Shown: positions 47,801 to 61,700 of the stretch, in pieces
How positions within the stretch are numbered: position 1 is the stretch's first letter
Layout of the letters: every line of letters begins with the position of its first letter
NCBI RefSeq assembly: GCF_963576615.1
Contig: NC_088715.1
Coordinates: 59,245,802 to 59,309,801 of the forward strand
DNA length: 64,000 nt
Source of the DNA: Watersipora subatra
Taxonomy: Eukaryota > Bryozoa > Gymnolaemata > Cheilostomatida > Watersiporidae
Direction of reading: 5' to 3'
Notes under the pieces: generated by a model
What the model saw: only the letters and a program-made list of their open reading frames with translations
What the model was told of the DNA's origin: nothing
Database searches by the model: none
Position numbers and translations under genes: made by a program

Positions 47801-50800
47801 TCCATCTGTAACAAAAAAGGGGTACAGTAACAATGACACTTATCTAGAAAAACAGAAAAGTGATACGGGATAATTTACCCACGTATGTAAATACCAAAAA
47901 GTGTTCCCATTATCTTTCTACCAAGACTCCCTCATACGTTATGTGTTTAGTTTTTAACACATTCTGCAGTGAAAGGTGAAATGGTATACAGAATAAACTA
48001 CGACCAACCAGTCAATGGCACTGTCAAGGAGATACCTGAATGCTGCCTAATTGATACCTGTTATGAGTCATGACATCTGCCATCATTCATGACATCTGCC
48101 ATCATTCATGACACCTGCCATGAGTCATGACACCTGCCATGAGTCATGACACCTGCCATGAGTCACAACACATACCATGAGTCATGAAACCTGTCATTAG
48201 TTATGACACCTACCCTCAAAAACTGTTTTTTCAGACATGGTGCCACCTCTAGTCATTTCAGATCCTCCACAAGTGTACAATGCAGTTTTTGTTTCTGCCT
48301 ATCTATATTTTTATTGGACGTTGTCCGTGCGTCTGCTCGTTTTTCTGTCACAAACAATCTTTAAACTCCGATTGGCACACAATTGTATTACAACTGACAA
48401 CAGCTGAATTCCAAAGCTGGTGAAATAAGTTATAGCTAGCAAAAAACCAACCTGAGTCGCATCCATGCGTGTGTAGGTCATTTTTGGTCTAAGCTGTGCA
48501 TTCTTCTGGTTCATTTGTTTGATGACCTGTTCGCTGATGTCAATATTTACAATGTTATGATAGGACAGATCATAAAGGTCTTCACTTAGCTTGCTGTTGC
48601 CACAGCCAACCATCAAGATTTTATCATGCGCTTTTACATACTTATGAACAATAGTGGAGAGTTGTGGATATTCGCCATACCTGAAAAACCATAGCATGAA
48701 ATACATTGAAATGAAACAAACTTGCATTTGACTGCAATAATTTAGTTAGATGTGAGTATTCTGACGTAGTCGGGTCCTCCTGTCACGATCTTCCTCAATT
48801 GCTAGGATTAGAAATTTCATGAGTTCTCTTAGGAGGGTACTGAGGTGGCTTCTTGTTGTCTGTCTTGAGTTTTTGTCAGGATTGTCTCCCTTAGCAGTGT
48901 AACCCAAGAGCCATTGTGGTTTGATGTTCTTACGAACACCACCAATGGTTCTTCCATGTCTCAACCATTGACGTACTGGACATACGCCTGCAAACTAACC
49001 ACTGAATCACGGTTGCAGCAATATTTTATGTATCAGGAATCAGTAAACAAGAATAAAAGCAGCTGTCAGAGATTTTCAGCCATTATATCAATGAGTCACA
49101 AATGGCACAAACTTACTGGCAATAGTAAACAATCACGATTATGAAATAAACAAAAAAACAGCTATTGAAAACATTCTAGAAATATTCATAAGGAGGATGC
49201 ACAGTAATATATTCCCAGTTTTCTGATAAAACATCATGAACCTGATCAAAAATACTCGTCATTATAGAGTAACAAGTCTGAAAATGCTTGGAATGTCACA
49301 AAAATGCAAAGCAAATAACTTATACTAATTCTAACAACTTCTTAGACACACTGAGAGTTACCCATAAACTTTACCCCTGTACACAGACTTCAATTCAAGT
49401 TTGATATTAATATATGGAAGAAATGCATAACAAACTCAAACAAATTATTGTAACTTCCTTTAAAAAATGAAGTAGGGATAAATCTTTGACATCACGATAC
49501 TAGAATCCTGATGAAGTCTCAATCATATCAGCAGATAAAAGAGACATACTAGAAACTTCTCTGCTACAAGAAGGTAAGACGAAAGATTACGTGTCTCAAT
49601 CATTTGAGGAAAGTCATCGGGGTTACCGTCAAATAGGCAAGTAATCACTTGCTGCATCATTTGGCCGAGTTAAGACTGCTATTATATATATATGTCTGAT
49701 TGCCACAAATTTTAGGCTTAGCTGTACATGTCTGGTACATATAGATGTATATGTACTTATATTCTTGTTCACTTTTGCTTTTGTTTCTCATAATTTTGTT
49801 GCGTGTGGCTGGCACTTTGTGTTGTTTTTGGATATATAACATGGTTTGCTGAGACTACTGTATAGTTTATTTGAATATACTCTGTACAAGACCATTACAT
49901 GACTCATCATGTGTTTCTCATGATTGTGCAATTGATATGGAATGCAGACATTCGATCAGAAATTTTCTATAAGTTTTACTTTTGTATATAATCAGGCAGT
50001 AGGCCTACTCTGCAATAAGAATCATCCTATTTCAGAAATTATTCAATCAGGCTATTTACTTGTTTGGGTTATTATTATTTTGGGTTTATATTAATGATAT
50101 AAGTAGCTCTCTGGTTCACTCTTCAATTAGTCTCTTTGCAGATCATGCTCTGCTATATTGTCCTCTCAACGAGCCATGATTTTGAGTACACAATTTTATC
50201 TCAGCAAGACCTATCTGTTGAGCAGTGGGCAAACAAACACAAAATGAAGCTTAATGGTGAAAAGTGTCAGATTGTTTTGTTTGATTTAAAACGGGAGATC
50301 GGCAAAGAGACAATTAAGTACACTCTATACAGTGTTCCTCTGCGGATAGTCGAGTCACTCAATTACTTAGGCGTGTTTGCCTCTAATGACTTTGACTGGG
50401 ACACTCGCATGGATGCTATGTTAAAACCTTACCAGAAAATAGGAACAATCAAAAAAATTTGATACAAAGTTGCAAAAAATGTTAAAAAATTGGCTTATTT
50501 GGTTTGTTTGCAGACCAATTGTAGAGTACGCTTGCGAGGTGTAAGATCCATACCTCATTAGACAAGAAAGTTAGTTGAAAATATTCAGCGGTGCGCAGTA
50601 TGTTTTTTAGCCAATCTCAAGGAGTCTTACATAAGCCAGAATAGAGCTACATTTGGAGCTGCTCAAAGATAGGTCAGCAAGAATGTCGCTGCTGATTAAA
50701 ATCCTCTCAAGTGATGAAAACAAGTCATTGATTACTGCTTTTGATGTCCACAGTAACACACATTCTTATACCACTAGATATGTGACTAATAAACAACCTA

Positions 50801-52080
50801 GGGCTGTTTCGACCTTCAAAACATTTTATCAGCAAAGTTTCTCCCCTAGAACATCCACAGACCTGAGAAGGAGCTGACCATTTTCATGGTGTTGTTTATT
50901 TTGCTACAACAAGCTTGTTGCCTATTAGTGCTTTGAAACTAATTTATTCTCTCTTGTAATATTATATAACCACATTTTATTGTGACTTTCAGTAATATAT
51001 TTTACCCGCAAATGACCCTTATTTTTGTGATGGATTTACTAAACGGAGCTTCCTAGTTGCCATATGTGTTCAGTTATTTTCGGCCCAGTAATGCAGAAAC
51101 CAGTTTGCATGGGAAGTCCATAGACTAACACCCAGTACTTGCTATATAAACAACTGTGCTTTAGTGTTAGGGAGAGAACAAAGGGAACAGAGCAAGGAAG
51201 TTCTGAAAACAACAAAGTCAAGAACTACAAGGCAAAAAACTACGTTCCATAAAGAAACAACGTTCATAAAGAAACAACGTTCATAAAGAAACAACGTTCA
51301 TAAAGAAACAACGTTCCGGTGAAACATAGTTTACGTTTCCTTACTTAGGAACGTACGGTGAAACATAGTTTCACCGTCAGGAACAAAGTGTCAACATTAT
51401 TGAACTGCTGCGCAGCTTTGTACATATGTGTACATCTTTGACCTTCATGCATTTAAGGGTGCAACTGTTTGGGTATTTATTATTTGTAAACCCATTTCAG
51501 CATTAAGCTACGGTTGAATGCAATGAATTGTACTTAGATGTTCTCTGCTTTTTCATGCTTATAGAGCTTGAGAAATAAAAAGCCATACTTATTAACCAAT
51601 CATATTGCTTACAACAATTAAAGTTATGCATGAGAGCTATTACTTATTCAGTACAAGACAAATTGTACGCAGGACCCACTTGCAAGTGGTAGTTAGCTGT
51701 GACTTCTACAACATTCTCCTCAAAATCAGAGTCTTAGGGTTCTCTCCAAATCTAGACTTGAATAGCAATTTTTAATCAGTGTATTCATGTCAAGATTGTG
51801 TTTTTTCCTTCCTGTTACAGAAACAACGCTAGGCTAGGTAAACACCCTATAATAAGTATGCTCTATACATGGCAACAAAAACGCAACATAATTCATATTT
51901 TACTAAATAATTAAAACTTACTTAGGTAAAATGACCGATCTAAGTCAAGTGCAGTTAAAAACTAACTGAATTGAATCCCTTGACTTACCAATCGAAAGCT
52001 TTATCGCCCCGAGTTTTAAAAAACCCTTCCCAATAGTCTTTATCTGCAAACTGTGCCAAATTTTTCGGTAGCAAACTCAT
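26456..52080 (-). CDS. METTL13: METTL13: eEF1A lysine and N-terminal methyltransferase (11 exons)
   Basis: Coding exons, 5' to 3': 52080-51989, 48680-48452, 47805-47603, 46519-46402, 44461-44343, 42095-41940, 40477-40294, 37270-37093, 35556-35354, 34506 (or 34566 or 34686)-34377, 26805-26456. All have GT-AG borders and phases that join exactly. Short form 653 residues, longest 713; human METTL13 is 699. The N-terminal class I methyltransferase domain (in human it dimethylates eEF1A Lys55) shows KDYWEGFF, the SAM-binding ILMVGCGNS and DKGTLDAL. The C-terminal domain (in human it trimethylates the eEF1A N-terminus) shows LLIVGLKCGTL and CVEADSSM but appears diverged. Cytosolic by family. Shares a promoter region with CFAP300. 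Introns carry TIR elements, a Helitron, LINE pieces and minisatellites. Confidence 0.93.
27718..28026 (+). CDS. Small two-exon acidic ORF inside TIR element
   Basis: 27718-27828 plus 27988-28026, GT-AG intron, 49 residues. Starts MASAQQKSSPSL and ends in an acidic DHDSDLDIM / NETTYSDNEN stretch. It resembles the acidic N-terminus of a transposase cut short; expression unknown. Confidence 0.35.
28292..28643 (-). pseudogene. Antisense coding remnant in TIR element
   Basis: Two overlapping minus-strand frames (28643-28443 and 28492-28292) that look like one reading frame broken by a shift near 28470-28490. Family not recognised. Confidence 0.3.
29253..29279. repeat. Homopolymer of 27 G
   Basis: Uninterrupted G run; its length may be a sequencing or assembly approximation. 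Confidence 0.9.
29280..30835. other. METTL13 intron 10, no gene
   Basis: A 37-codon acidic frame at 30285-30398 (MDKSEDDESNSDFCDFE) follows a good acceptor (TTTTAACTCTTCAG), and a GTAAGTG donor lies near 29963. Likely a transposase N-terminus remnant. Confidence 0.35.
30836..32844. mobile_element. TTAA-flanked TIR element (2,009 bp)
   Basis: Ends AGATGTAGTTGCGTCAAA and TTTGACGCAACTACATCT, each abutting TTAA (30832-30835, 32845-32848). Shares its right TTAA with the next element. Carries a broken spliced gene. Confidence 0.8.
31224..31983 (+). pseudogene. Broken two-exon gene with P2X7-C-like Cys cluster
   Basis: Exon 1 (31224-31355) reads MASSSSDRYSELSEQLL, then has a TAG, and ends in a GTAAAT donor. 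Exon 2 begins after ACAG at 31801; at 31836-31862 it reads CQCGNCHKG, the first Cys motif of the zinc-binding P2X7 intracellular-type domain, followed by a frameshift before EC. The remainder is open but out of frame. Element cargo, inactive. Confidence 0.4.
32849..33773. mobile_element. TTAA-flanked MITE (925 bp), AGGTTGACTTGCAAC family
   Basis: Inverted ends of about 130-160 bp starting AGGTTGACTTGCAAC; TTAA at 32845-32848 and 33774-33777. Same TIR as the element at 1727 and the MITE at 44940, so probably mobilised by that transposase. Inserted in the TTAA of the preceding element. Confidence 0.85.
33778..34376. other. METTL13 intron 10, proximal part
   Basis: No recognisable gene or repeat. 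Confidence 0.4.
34377..34686 (-). CDS. METTL13: METTL13 exon 10 with tandem 60-bp acceptor repeats
   Basis: The minimal exon is 34377-34506 (SCVEADSSMVSVAQQCYSL...). Upstream lie further 60-bp units, each encoding a GVSCVEADSSMV-like block followed by a VAYLILQ-type stretch whose DNA (TTGATATTACAG) is a 3' splice site. AG acceptors survive before 34506, 34566 and 34686; the one at 34626 is lost. All units are in frame and stop-free, so using outer acceptors adds 20 or 60 residues. The minimal form fits the human length alignment best. Confidence 0.75.
34980..35285. repeat. Degenerate CACTGTCACAT minisatellite in METTL13 intron 9
   Basis: About 25 variants of an 11-bp unit (CTGTCACATCT / CACTGTCACAT). 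Confidence 0.8.
35354..35556 (-). CDS. METTL13: METTL13 exon 9
   Basis: Opens with a Lys-rich linker (KKGKNKKKR, like human KKRKKDRKK). Then come the start of the C-terminal domain (MERIIAAVACHCALL) and its diverged SAM-binding loop GLKCGTL, where human has GLGGGSL. Confidence 0.85.
35750..35890 (-). repeat. tRNA-derived SINE-like repeat
   Basis: The minus strand has CATGGTCTAGAGTTCCTGAC (A-box-like) and CTGGGGTTCAATTCTG (B-box). Lies just upstream of exon 9. Same family as 23470 and 36290. Confidence 0.5.
36290..36420 (-). repeat. tRNA-derived SINE-like repeat, degraded
   Basis: Same order of modules as the copy at 35750 but more diverged. The rest of intron 8 (35557-37092) holds no gene; the Arg/Lys-rich frame at 36457-36681 is low-complexity purine-rich sequence. 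Confidence 0.35.
37093..37270 (-). CDS. METTL13: METTL13 exon 8
   Basis: Encodes GIGVRDIVFQTQ, SGDIYVEDVSGED and HTFIGSSNEPVGSARV, each with a clear human counterpart. Phase 0 in, 1 out. Confidence 0.93.
37271..40293. other. METTL13 intron 7
   Basis: Holds a short palindrome (TTGACATACGAGCT and its inverse, 37760-37806) like a decayed MITE, and a tRNA-like module at 39811-39860 (GGTGGTAGCATG, GAGTTCGAGTC). No supported gene. Confidence 0.4.
40294..40477 (-). CDS. METTL13: METTL13 exon 7
   Basis: Encodes YQRLLVVSLDRGH then IKAELSLQVMQFAPAG. The human WLF segment before it is replaced by a short divergent EAEQPFASKEG. Confidence 0.93.
40788..41232. repeat. 65-bp tandem repeat in METTL13 intron 6
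   Basis: About seven copies of a unit beginning GACAATGTATTGGTTCAGAG and ending TTACTCTAATATA. Confidence 0.9.
41940..42095 (-). CDS. METTL13: METTL13 exon 6
   Basis: Encodes PRYTMWVVDSS and VFIVPQGK, matching human PRYTLHVVDS and IFIIPQGR. Confidence 0.93.
42193..43005. mobile_element. Harbinger-like MITE (813 bp) in METTL13 intron 5
   Basis: Ends AGGGGTGGTCACACGAGC and GCTCGTGTGACCACGCCT; TAA duplicated at 42190-42192 and 43006-43008. A 3-bp TWA duplication is the PIF/Harbinger signature. Subterminal GAACCGAAC repeats. No transposase. Confidence 0.75.
43374..43797. repeat. 19-bp tandem repeat (about 22 copies) in METTL13 intron 5
   Basis: Unit TGCTCGCACTCGTAAGGGG. The minus strand is open in several frames because the unit has no stop there; three units make a 19-residue period. 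Not a gene. Confidence 0.95.
43917..44041. mobile_element. Tc1/mariner-type MITE (about 125 bp)
   Basis: Imperfect inverted ends TACCGTGAAACCTCTAATTG and CAATTAGAGGGTTTACGGTA flanked by TA. Confidence 0.7.
44343..44461 (-). CDS. METTL13: METTL13 exon 5
   Basis: Interdomain helices (SSEELLSAVKECQYY). Acceptor TTAAAACAG, donor GTATCT, phase 2 out. Less conserved; placed by phase and order. Confidence 0.85.
44723..45994 (+). mobile_element. Helitron-like element with nested MITE, METTL13 intron 4
   Basis: Starts A|TCTATATATATATGAATC and ends CCCGTGCAACGCCGGCATTCTACTAG|T. Contains a minus-strand tRNA-like module (44826-44890) and the 866-bp MITE; without the MITE it would be about 402 bp. Confidence 0.7.
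44940..45805. mobile_element. TTAA-flanked MITE (866 bp), AGGTTGACTTGCAAC family
   Basis: TTAA at 44936-44939 and 45806-45809; inverted ends AGGTTGACTTGCAAC. The interior is the reverse-orientation relative of 32849-33773. Confidence 0.85.
46402..46519 (-). CDS. METTL13: METTL13 exon 4
   Basis: Ends the N-terminal methyltransferase domain (MPVFAFIITKLK, human LPVFAFIMTKF). Phase 2 in, 0 out. Confidence 0.92.
47028..47230. repeat. AT-rich TATA/CATA microsatellite in METTL13 intron 3
   Basis: Irregular TATATAC/TAATATA tract. Ile/Tyr-rich frames on both strands are artefacts. Confidence 0.9.
47603..47805 (-). CDS. METTL13: METTL13 exon 3
   Basis: Contains DKGTLDALLPDLE, the conserved post-SAM motif, and YMIISLAQDHVL. 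Phase 0 in, 2 out. Confidence 0.93.
48060..48215. repeat. TCATGACACCTGCCATGAG minisatellite in METTL13 intron 2
   Basis: Seven to eight variants of a roughly 19-bp unit. Confidence 0.85.
48452..48680 (-). CDS. METTL13: METTL13 exon 2
   Basis: Carries the SAM-binding motif I (ILMVGCGNSKLSEDLY) and IVNIDISEQVI, whose Asp contacts the cofactor ribose. Phase 2 in, 0 out. Confidence 0.95.
50080..50877 (+). pseudogene. Non-LTR retrotransposon reverse transcriptase remnant
   Basis: Reads INDISSSLVHSSISLFADHA (normally FADD, active site altered), then VEQWANKHKMKLNGEKC and LNYLGVFASNDFDWDTRM, and near the end FKTFYQQSFSPRT. Stops and shifts follow 50462. Jockey/RTE-like; a different lineage from the LINE at 18270. 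Confidence 0.75.
51240..51310. repeat. 17-bp tandem repeat
   Basis: Four copies of AAAGAAACAACGTTCAT. Confidence 0.85.
51989..52080 (-). CDS. METTL13: METTL13 exon 1
   Basis: Starts MSLLPKNLAQF, then DYWEGFFKTRG; the ATG at 52080 matches the family's MxLLPK start. Donor GTAAGT, phase 2. Confidence 0.92.
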
Positions 52081-52258
52081 GCTTCCCAAAAAAATTATGA
52101 TAAGGAATAGGCTACTGCTCCATGTAGACGAATGATATTGTACGATAAGACGGGTTGAGATTTTACGGATATATTTCGTTAGCGTAATAGACTGGCACAA
52201 TAACCATTCGACGAAAGAAATCACCGGAAATATTATGTTGCACAGTTACCGCGTCAAT
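52081..52258. promoter_or_regulatory. Bidirectional promoter region METTL13/CFAP300
   Basis: 178 bp separate the two start codons, so both 5' UTRs and core promoters must lie here or overlap. No TATA box seen; includes TTACCGCGTCAATATGGCGG overlapping the CFAP300 start. Confidence 0.65.
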
Positions 52259-58014
<5,756 letters not shown>

Positions 58015-58502
58015 CATTTGTGAAAAGTGTTGATGAGTGACACTTGTCAGTGGCTTAGATGGTTATATCATTTTTGTGCCACTTTTATTCATGGAGGAAT
58101 TCCAAAATAGCTAAAAGCTGAATTTTAGTTTTTCAACTTCGTGAGTTGATATACTGAAATAATTACTGTGAAAGCATTTTAGATAAGTAAAACATATATT
58201 TTATTGTTTCAGTTTATCTAAAATAAAAATCAGATATAAGAACTCGCACACACTATAGATATAAAATCTCGCTAAATGTTTCTGTATACTAATCATTACA
58301 TGCAAGCCATTGGCACCAATACTTATAAAACTAACATATTGCTAGTCAGTGAAAGACATTTAAAAGAAGCAAAATTTAATTTATCAGATAAATAATTTGT
58401 TGGTAAAAAAACTCTTCAAAAACCTTATTCAACCTTACTCTGTTAATGAAAAAATAACAAAAATGTGTTCACAAAAGCTACTAACTCCTAGTACCTGAAA
58501 CA

Positions 58503-58708
58503 CTAGCTCCTGATAATAAAAAGCTGTGTATGGTGAGATCTGTAAAATAGGAAGACCACGATTATCACACTGATCAGAGATAGATTACTTTTGATCATGT
58601 GACCCGAAGCATAGTCTGGGCACCAGTTACATTGGTAGGAACCACAGGCTAGACAGACGGTCAGTTTGTTGAACTCTACTCTATCAATTATCCTCTGAGT
58701 GTAAATTC
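58503..58708 (-). CDS. CD109: CD109-like last exon with GPI-type tail
   Basis: Cys cluster CLACGSYQCNWC, then SNLSLISVIIVVFLFY; stop TAG at 58503-58505. An AATAAA on the minus strand near 58205 is a candidate polyadenylation signal. Confidence 0.82.
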
Positions 58709-61700
58709 CTGCAATACATGACAGTACAAATATCTTAATAAATGATATTGTATAATTTCAACAAATGTCTAAATTTTGACACAGTGACGCAGTAATCACA
58801 GTAATCACACTTGTTTTAACATGCCAAGATAGAGAAAATGTAATAATGGATCAGGAAGAATCTCTAGTCAACTTATCCTAACCAAGCAAGTTAATGAATG
58901 TTTGAGACCATGACATCACTTCTTGTTAAGCCAAGGACATTTAGCATTTCTATGAACTCTCCTTTCACAGCTATTGTTCTGAAAGATGACAATAAACAAG
59001 TTTACCTGGCTCAAAGAAATCAAACACCCTGATTCTGTGGTTCTGGGTGATATTGGCAGCGGTTCTTCTGCGGCCAGCGTTAATGGTAACACAGTTGTTC
59101 TCTGTTCTGTCTAACTGCAACATGATTGGTCAATCTTAACTCACAAATTCAACATCTATCGGGTGCTGCACTTTGAATACATGAGCATGCCCTTCATAAT
59201 TTTAGGTTGCGCTTCTTGTGAGTAATTGTCATATGATAGCATAGAGAGATTATAGCGTTGATCATATCATAATTTTGGGACCACTTAGTAATGTTTTTCC
59301 ATGTTCTTTTTCATTTATGGCATAAACTCTTTTTATTATCTCAGGTCATACGTGCTATATATGTCAGAAAAACAAGCTGTGTAGACACCCCGTCTGCCAC
59401 CAAATGTGTTCTAAAAAATTACAGTCTATTTATTTGGTACCCATTTCATCCTATCATGTTATTGACAATAATGGCTGGCCAAATAAATATTAAGACACTA
59501 CTAATACTTCAAAGATCATCAATTTAATCTCATATAGTTATATGTGAATGTGTGTTGAAAAACTGTTGAATTTAAACAGTTTTCTTGACAAACGTAAACC
59601 TAGTTTTTATTGGATTTTGTATCATAACATGCAGATACTGTTATGTTATACCAAAGCCAAGCTAAAAGGGCAAACATCTGCTGATATTTAATAATATTTG
59701 TGTGTAAAAAATTCTTAGCTGCCCATTGATGTGCATATTGCTCTAACTCATCTCATAAATACCAACCTATGAATTAATAGCCAATTTCTAGTTTATTTTG
59801 AGCAGTTCCATTATTATGATCACCACTGTCAGTAGGCATATCAGAAAGCTAAAGTATTGCACATCGAATTCCGTTTCTAAATTTTTAATAGGGTGGTAAA
59901 CTTCAACAAAAACTTACATAGTCAAAGTATATAGTAGTCTGAGACCCTCTGGATTCTCCATTTCGAATGGTGTTCATGGGGCTCGTCTTGCGCACATGCG
60001 CTTGTAAGGCACCATTTGGCAAGACATATCCACTGGGAACTGTGAAGTCTACCATGGCCACACCACTCCTTTCTCCTGGTCCTTTCCAGCTGTAATAGAC
60101 TGATTTATGTACTCCGTATTTGATATAGTATCTCATTCATACATTTACTAGTAATTTATCTAGTGCACTTCAAGCAATGCACAGTCCCAATAATTTATAT
60201 TTACATTTCAGAGTACACCATATAATATTTTTATTTTGAAGCACTTCATGTTTTCTTTTGCTGTAACATAATCTTTACTATGACGAAGGCCGTGTCCATC
60301 GGTTAGCAAAAAATCGCTTACAACAGAATTTGAACTAGCAACTTTCAGATGGGTAGACCAATGCTCTACCAGTTGCACCACTCGACAGGCATGAAACACT
60401 TCAGATTAATTGTGTAGTTGCTTGCCACATCTCTCACATTCCGTGGGACTACCAGTGTAATAGTTACTACAAAAGAAATGCTAAATGCTGCCCTTTTTAC
60501 AATTTTTGTGCAGCATAATCTCTGTTTAAAATGAAATTATAGCCAATAACGTTTTAGAAACATACAAGTTATCTGACAGTCAGAGTTCTTGTTCCAAAAA
60601 TCTGCTTAATTTTCTGATTTTAAACTGTTTTTATGTTCAGTAAATCAAATGGAAAGATGCTCTGGGTGTATTGCAAAGCGGCGATGAAAGTCAAGAGAAA
60701 GTCAATGAGAAAGCACACCTGGCCACTCACACAGGACATATCTTGTAATGAATGATTGAATGGTTGAAACCACTGGTCCACAACTTCATGTGTATGTCAA
60801 ATAATTCTCCTGCTGACTTCCTGAACAGCCTTTGATGTTCATAGTTGACAGTCGTCTTCATTTGTACCAATGCAACTCCATGTCCTTTCGCAAATGTCTG
60901 CACCGTGCCCCAATGAGTCGGCAGCTGAAAGGCCAGACAGTCATGAATGAAAAATATTGTCGTTTTAATTCATAATTTACATACCCTAAGTTCACTCGTA
61001 GTATTATTTACCTGTGGGATAAGACAAATCCAAAATAACTGTGAATAGCATTGTCAGTATTTAATGGTTCAAATCTAAAAATACAGCAAACTTAATATAA
61101 TGTTTTATTCTCTGTCAGCTCCCAAATCCTTTTCTGCTAATCTGAGATTTAAGCTAGCCTAATGAGGTTAGTTGCTAGTAAAGACCGAAGTCTAAGCAAG
61201 CTAAAAATGCACATCAAGCTTTCGAAGAGAACATGATTCCTGATTTCATGATTAGTTTAGTTTGATGCAATTCATACAGCATGTTTGGTCTACCTACATA
61301 TCTATAAAGACAATGATTGCAATGACTTATGAGTTGTCTTCTCAATAACAATAACAAAAATTCAAACTTGTTTCACTACTACTACTCCACCTACCGATAT
61401 CTTTTGTGGTATAAACCAATTGTCTTTGTCGAGATGTACAGACTGGTACCAGCTTGGATCTTGATCTGAACGAAACGTCAAGGTCATGTCATAGGCATTC
61501 CTGTCCTGGTTGAGCTCAGCTAATATGGACAACGCTTGTGTTGCTATCAAAGTATCCTGCAAATAAGAGTCAAAACTAACAAACATCCTTTAAGCTTGGT
61601 TGTCATATGACAGCACAATGTGCGCAACAAGGCGCACGACGTTGTAATGGAAACACTGCACTGCAGTCGACGCAAGGCATTGCGCATGATCACTGCGCCG

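Larger units (their letters stand above)
48681..51988. other. METTL13 intron 1
   Basis: Contains the LINE remnant at 50080-50877 and a 17-bp repeat at 51240-51310; otherwise nothing recognised. Confidence 0.5.

Noticed and set aside
60315..60392. Functional tRNA gene
   Set aside because: A and B boxes are present but the acceptor and anticodon stems do not pair; better explained as a SINE remnant.
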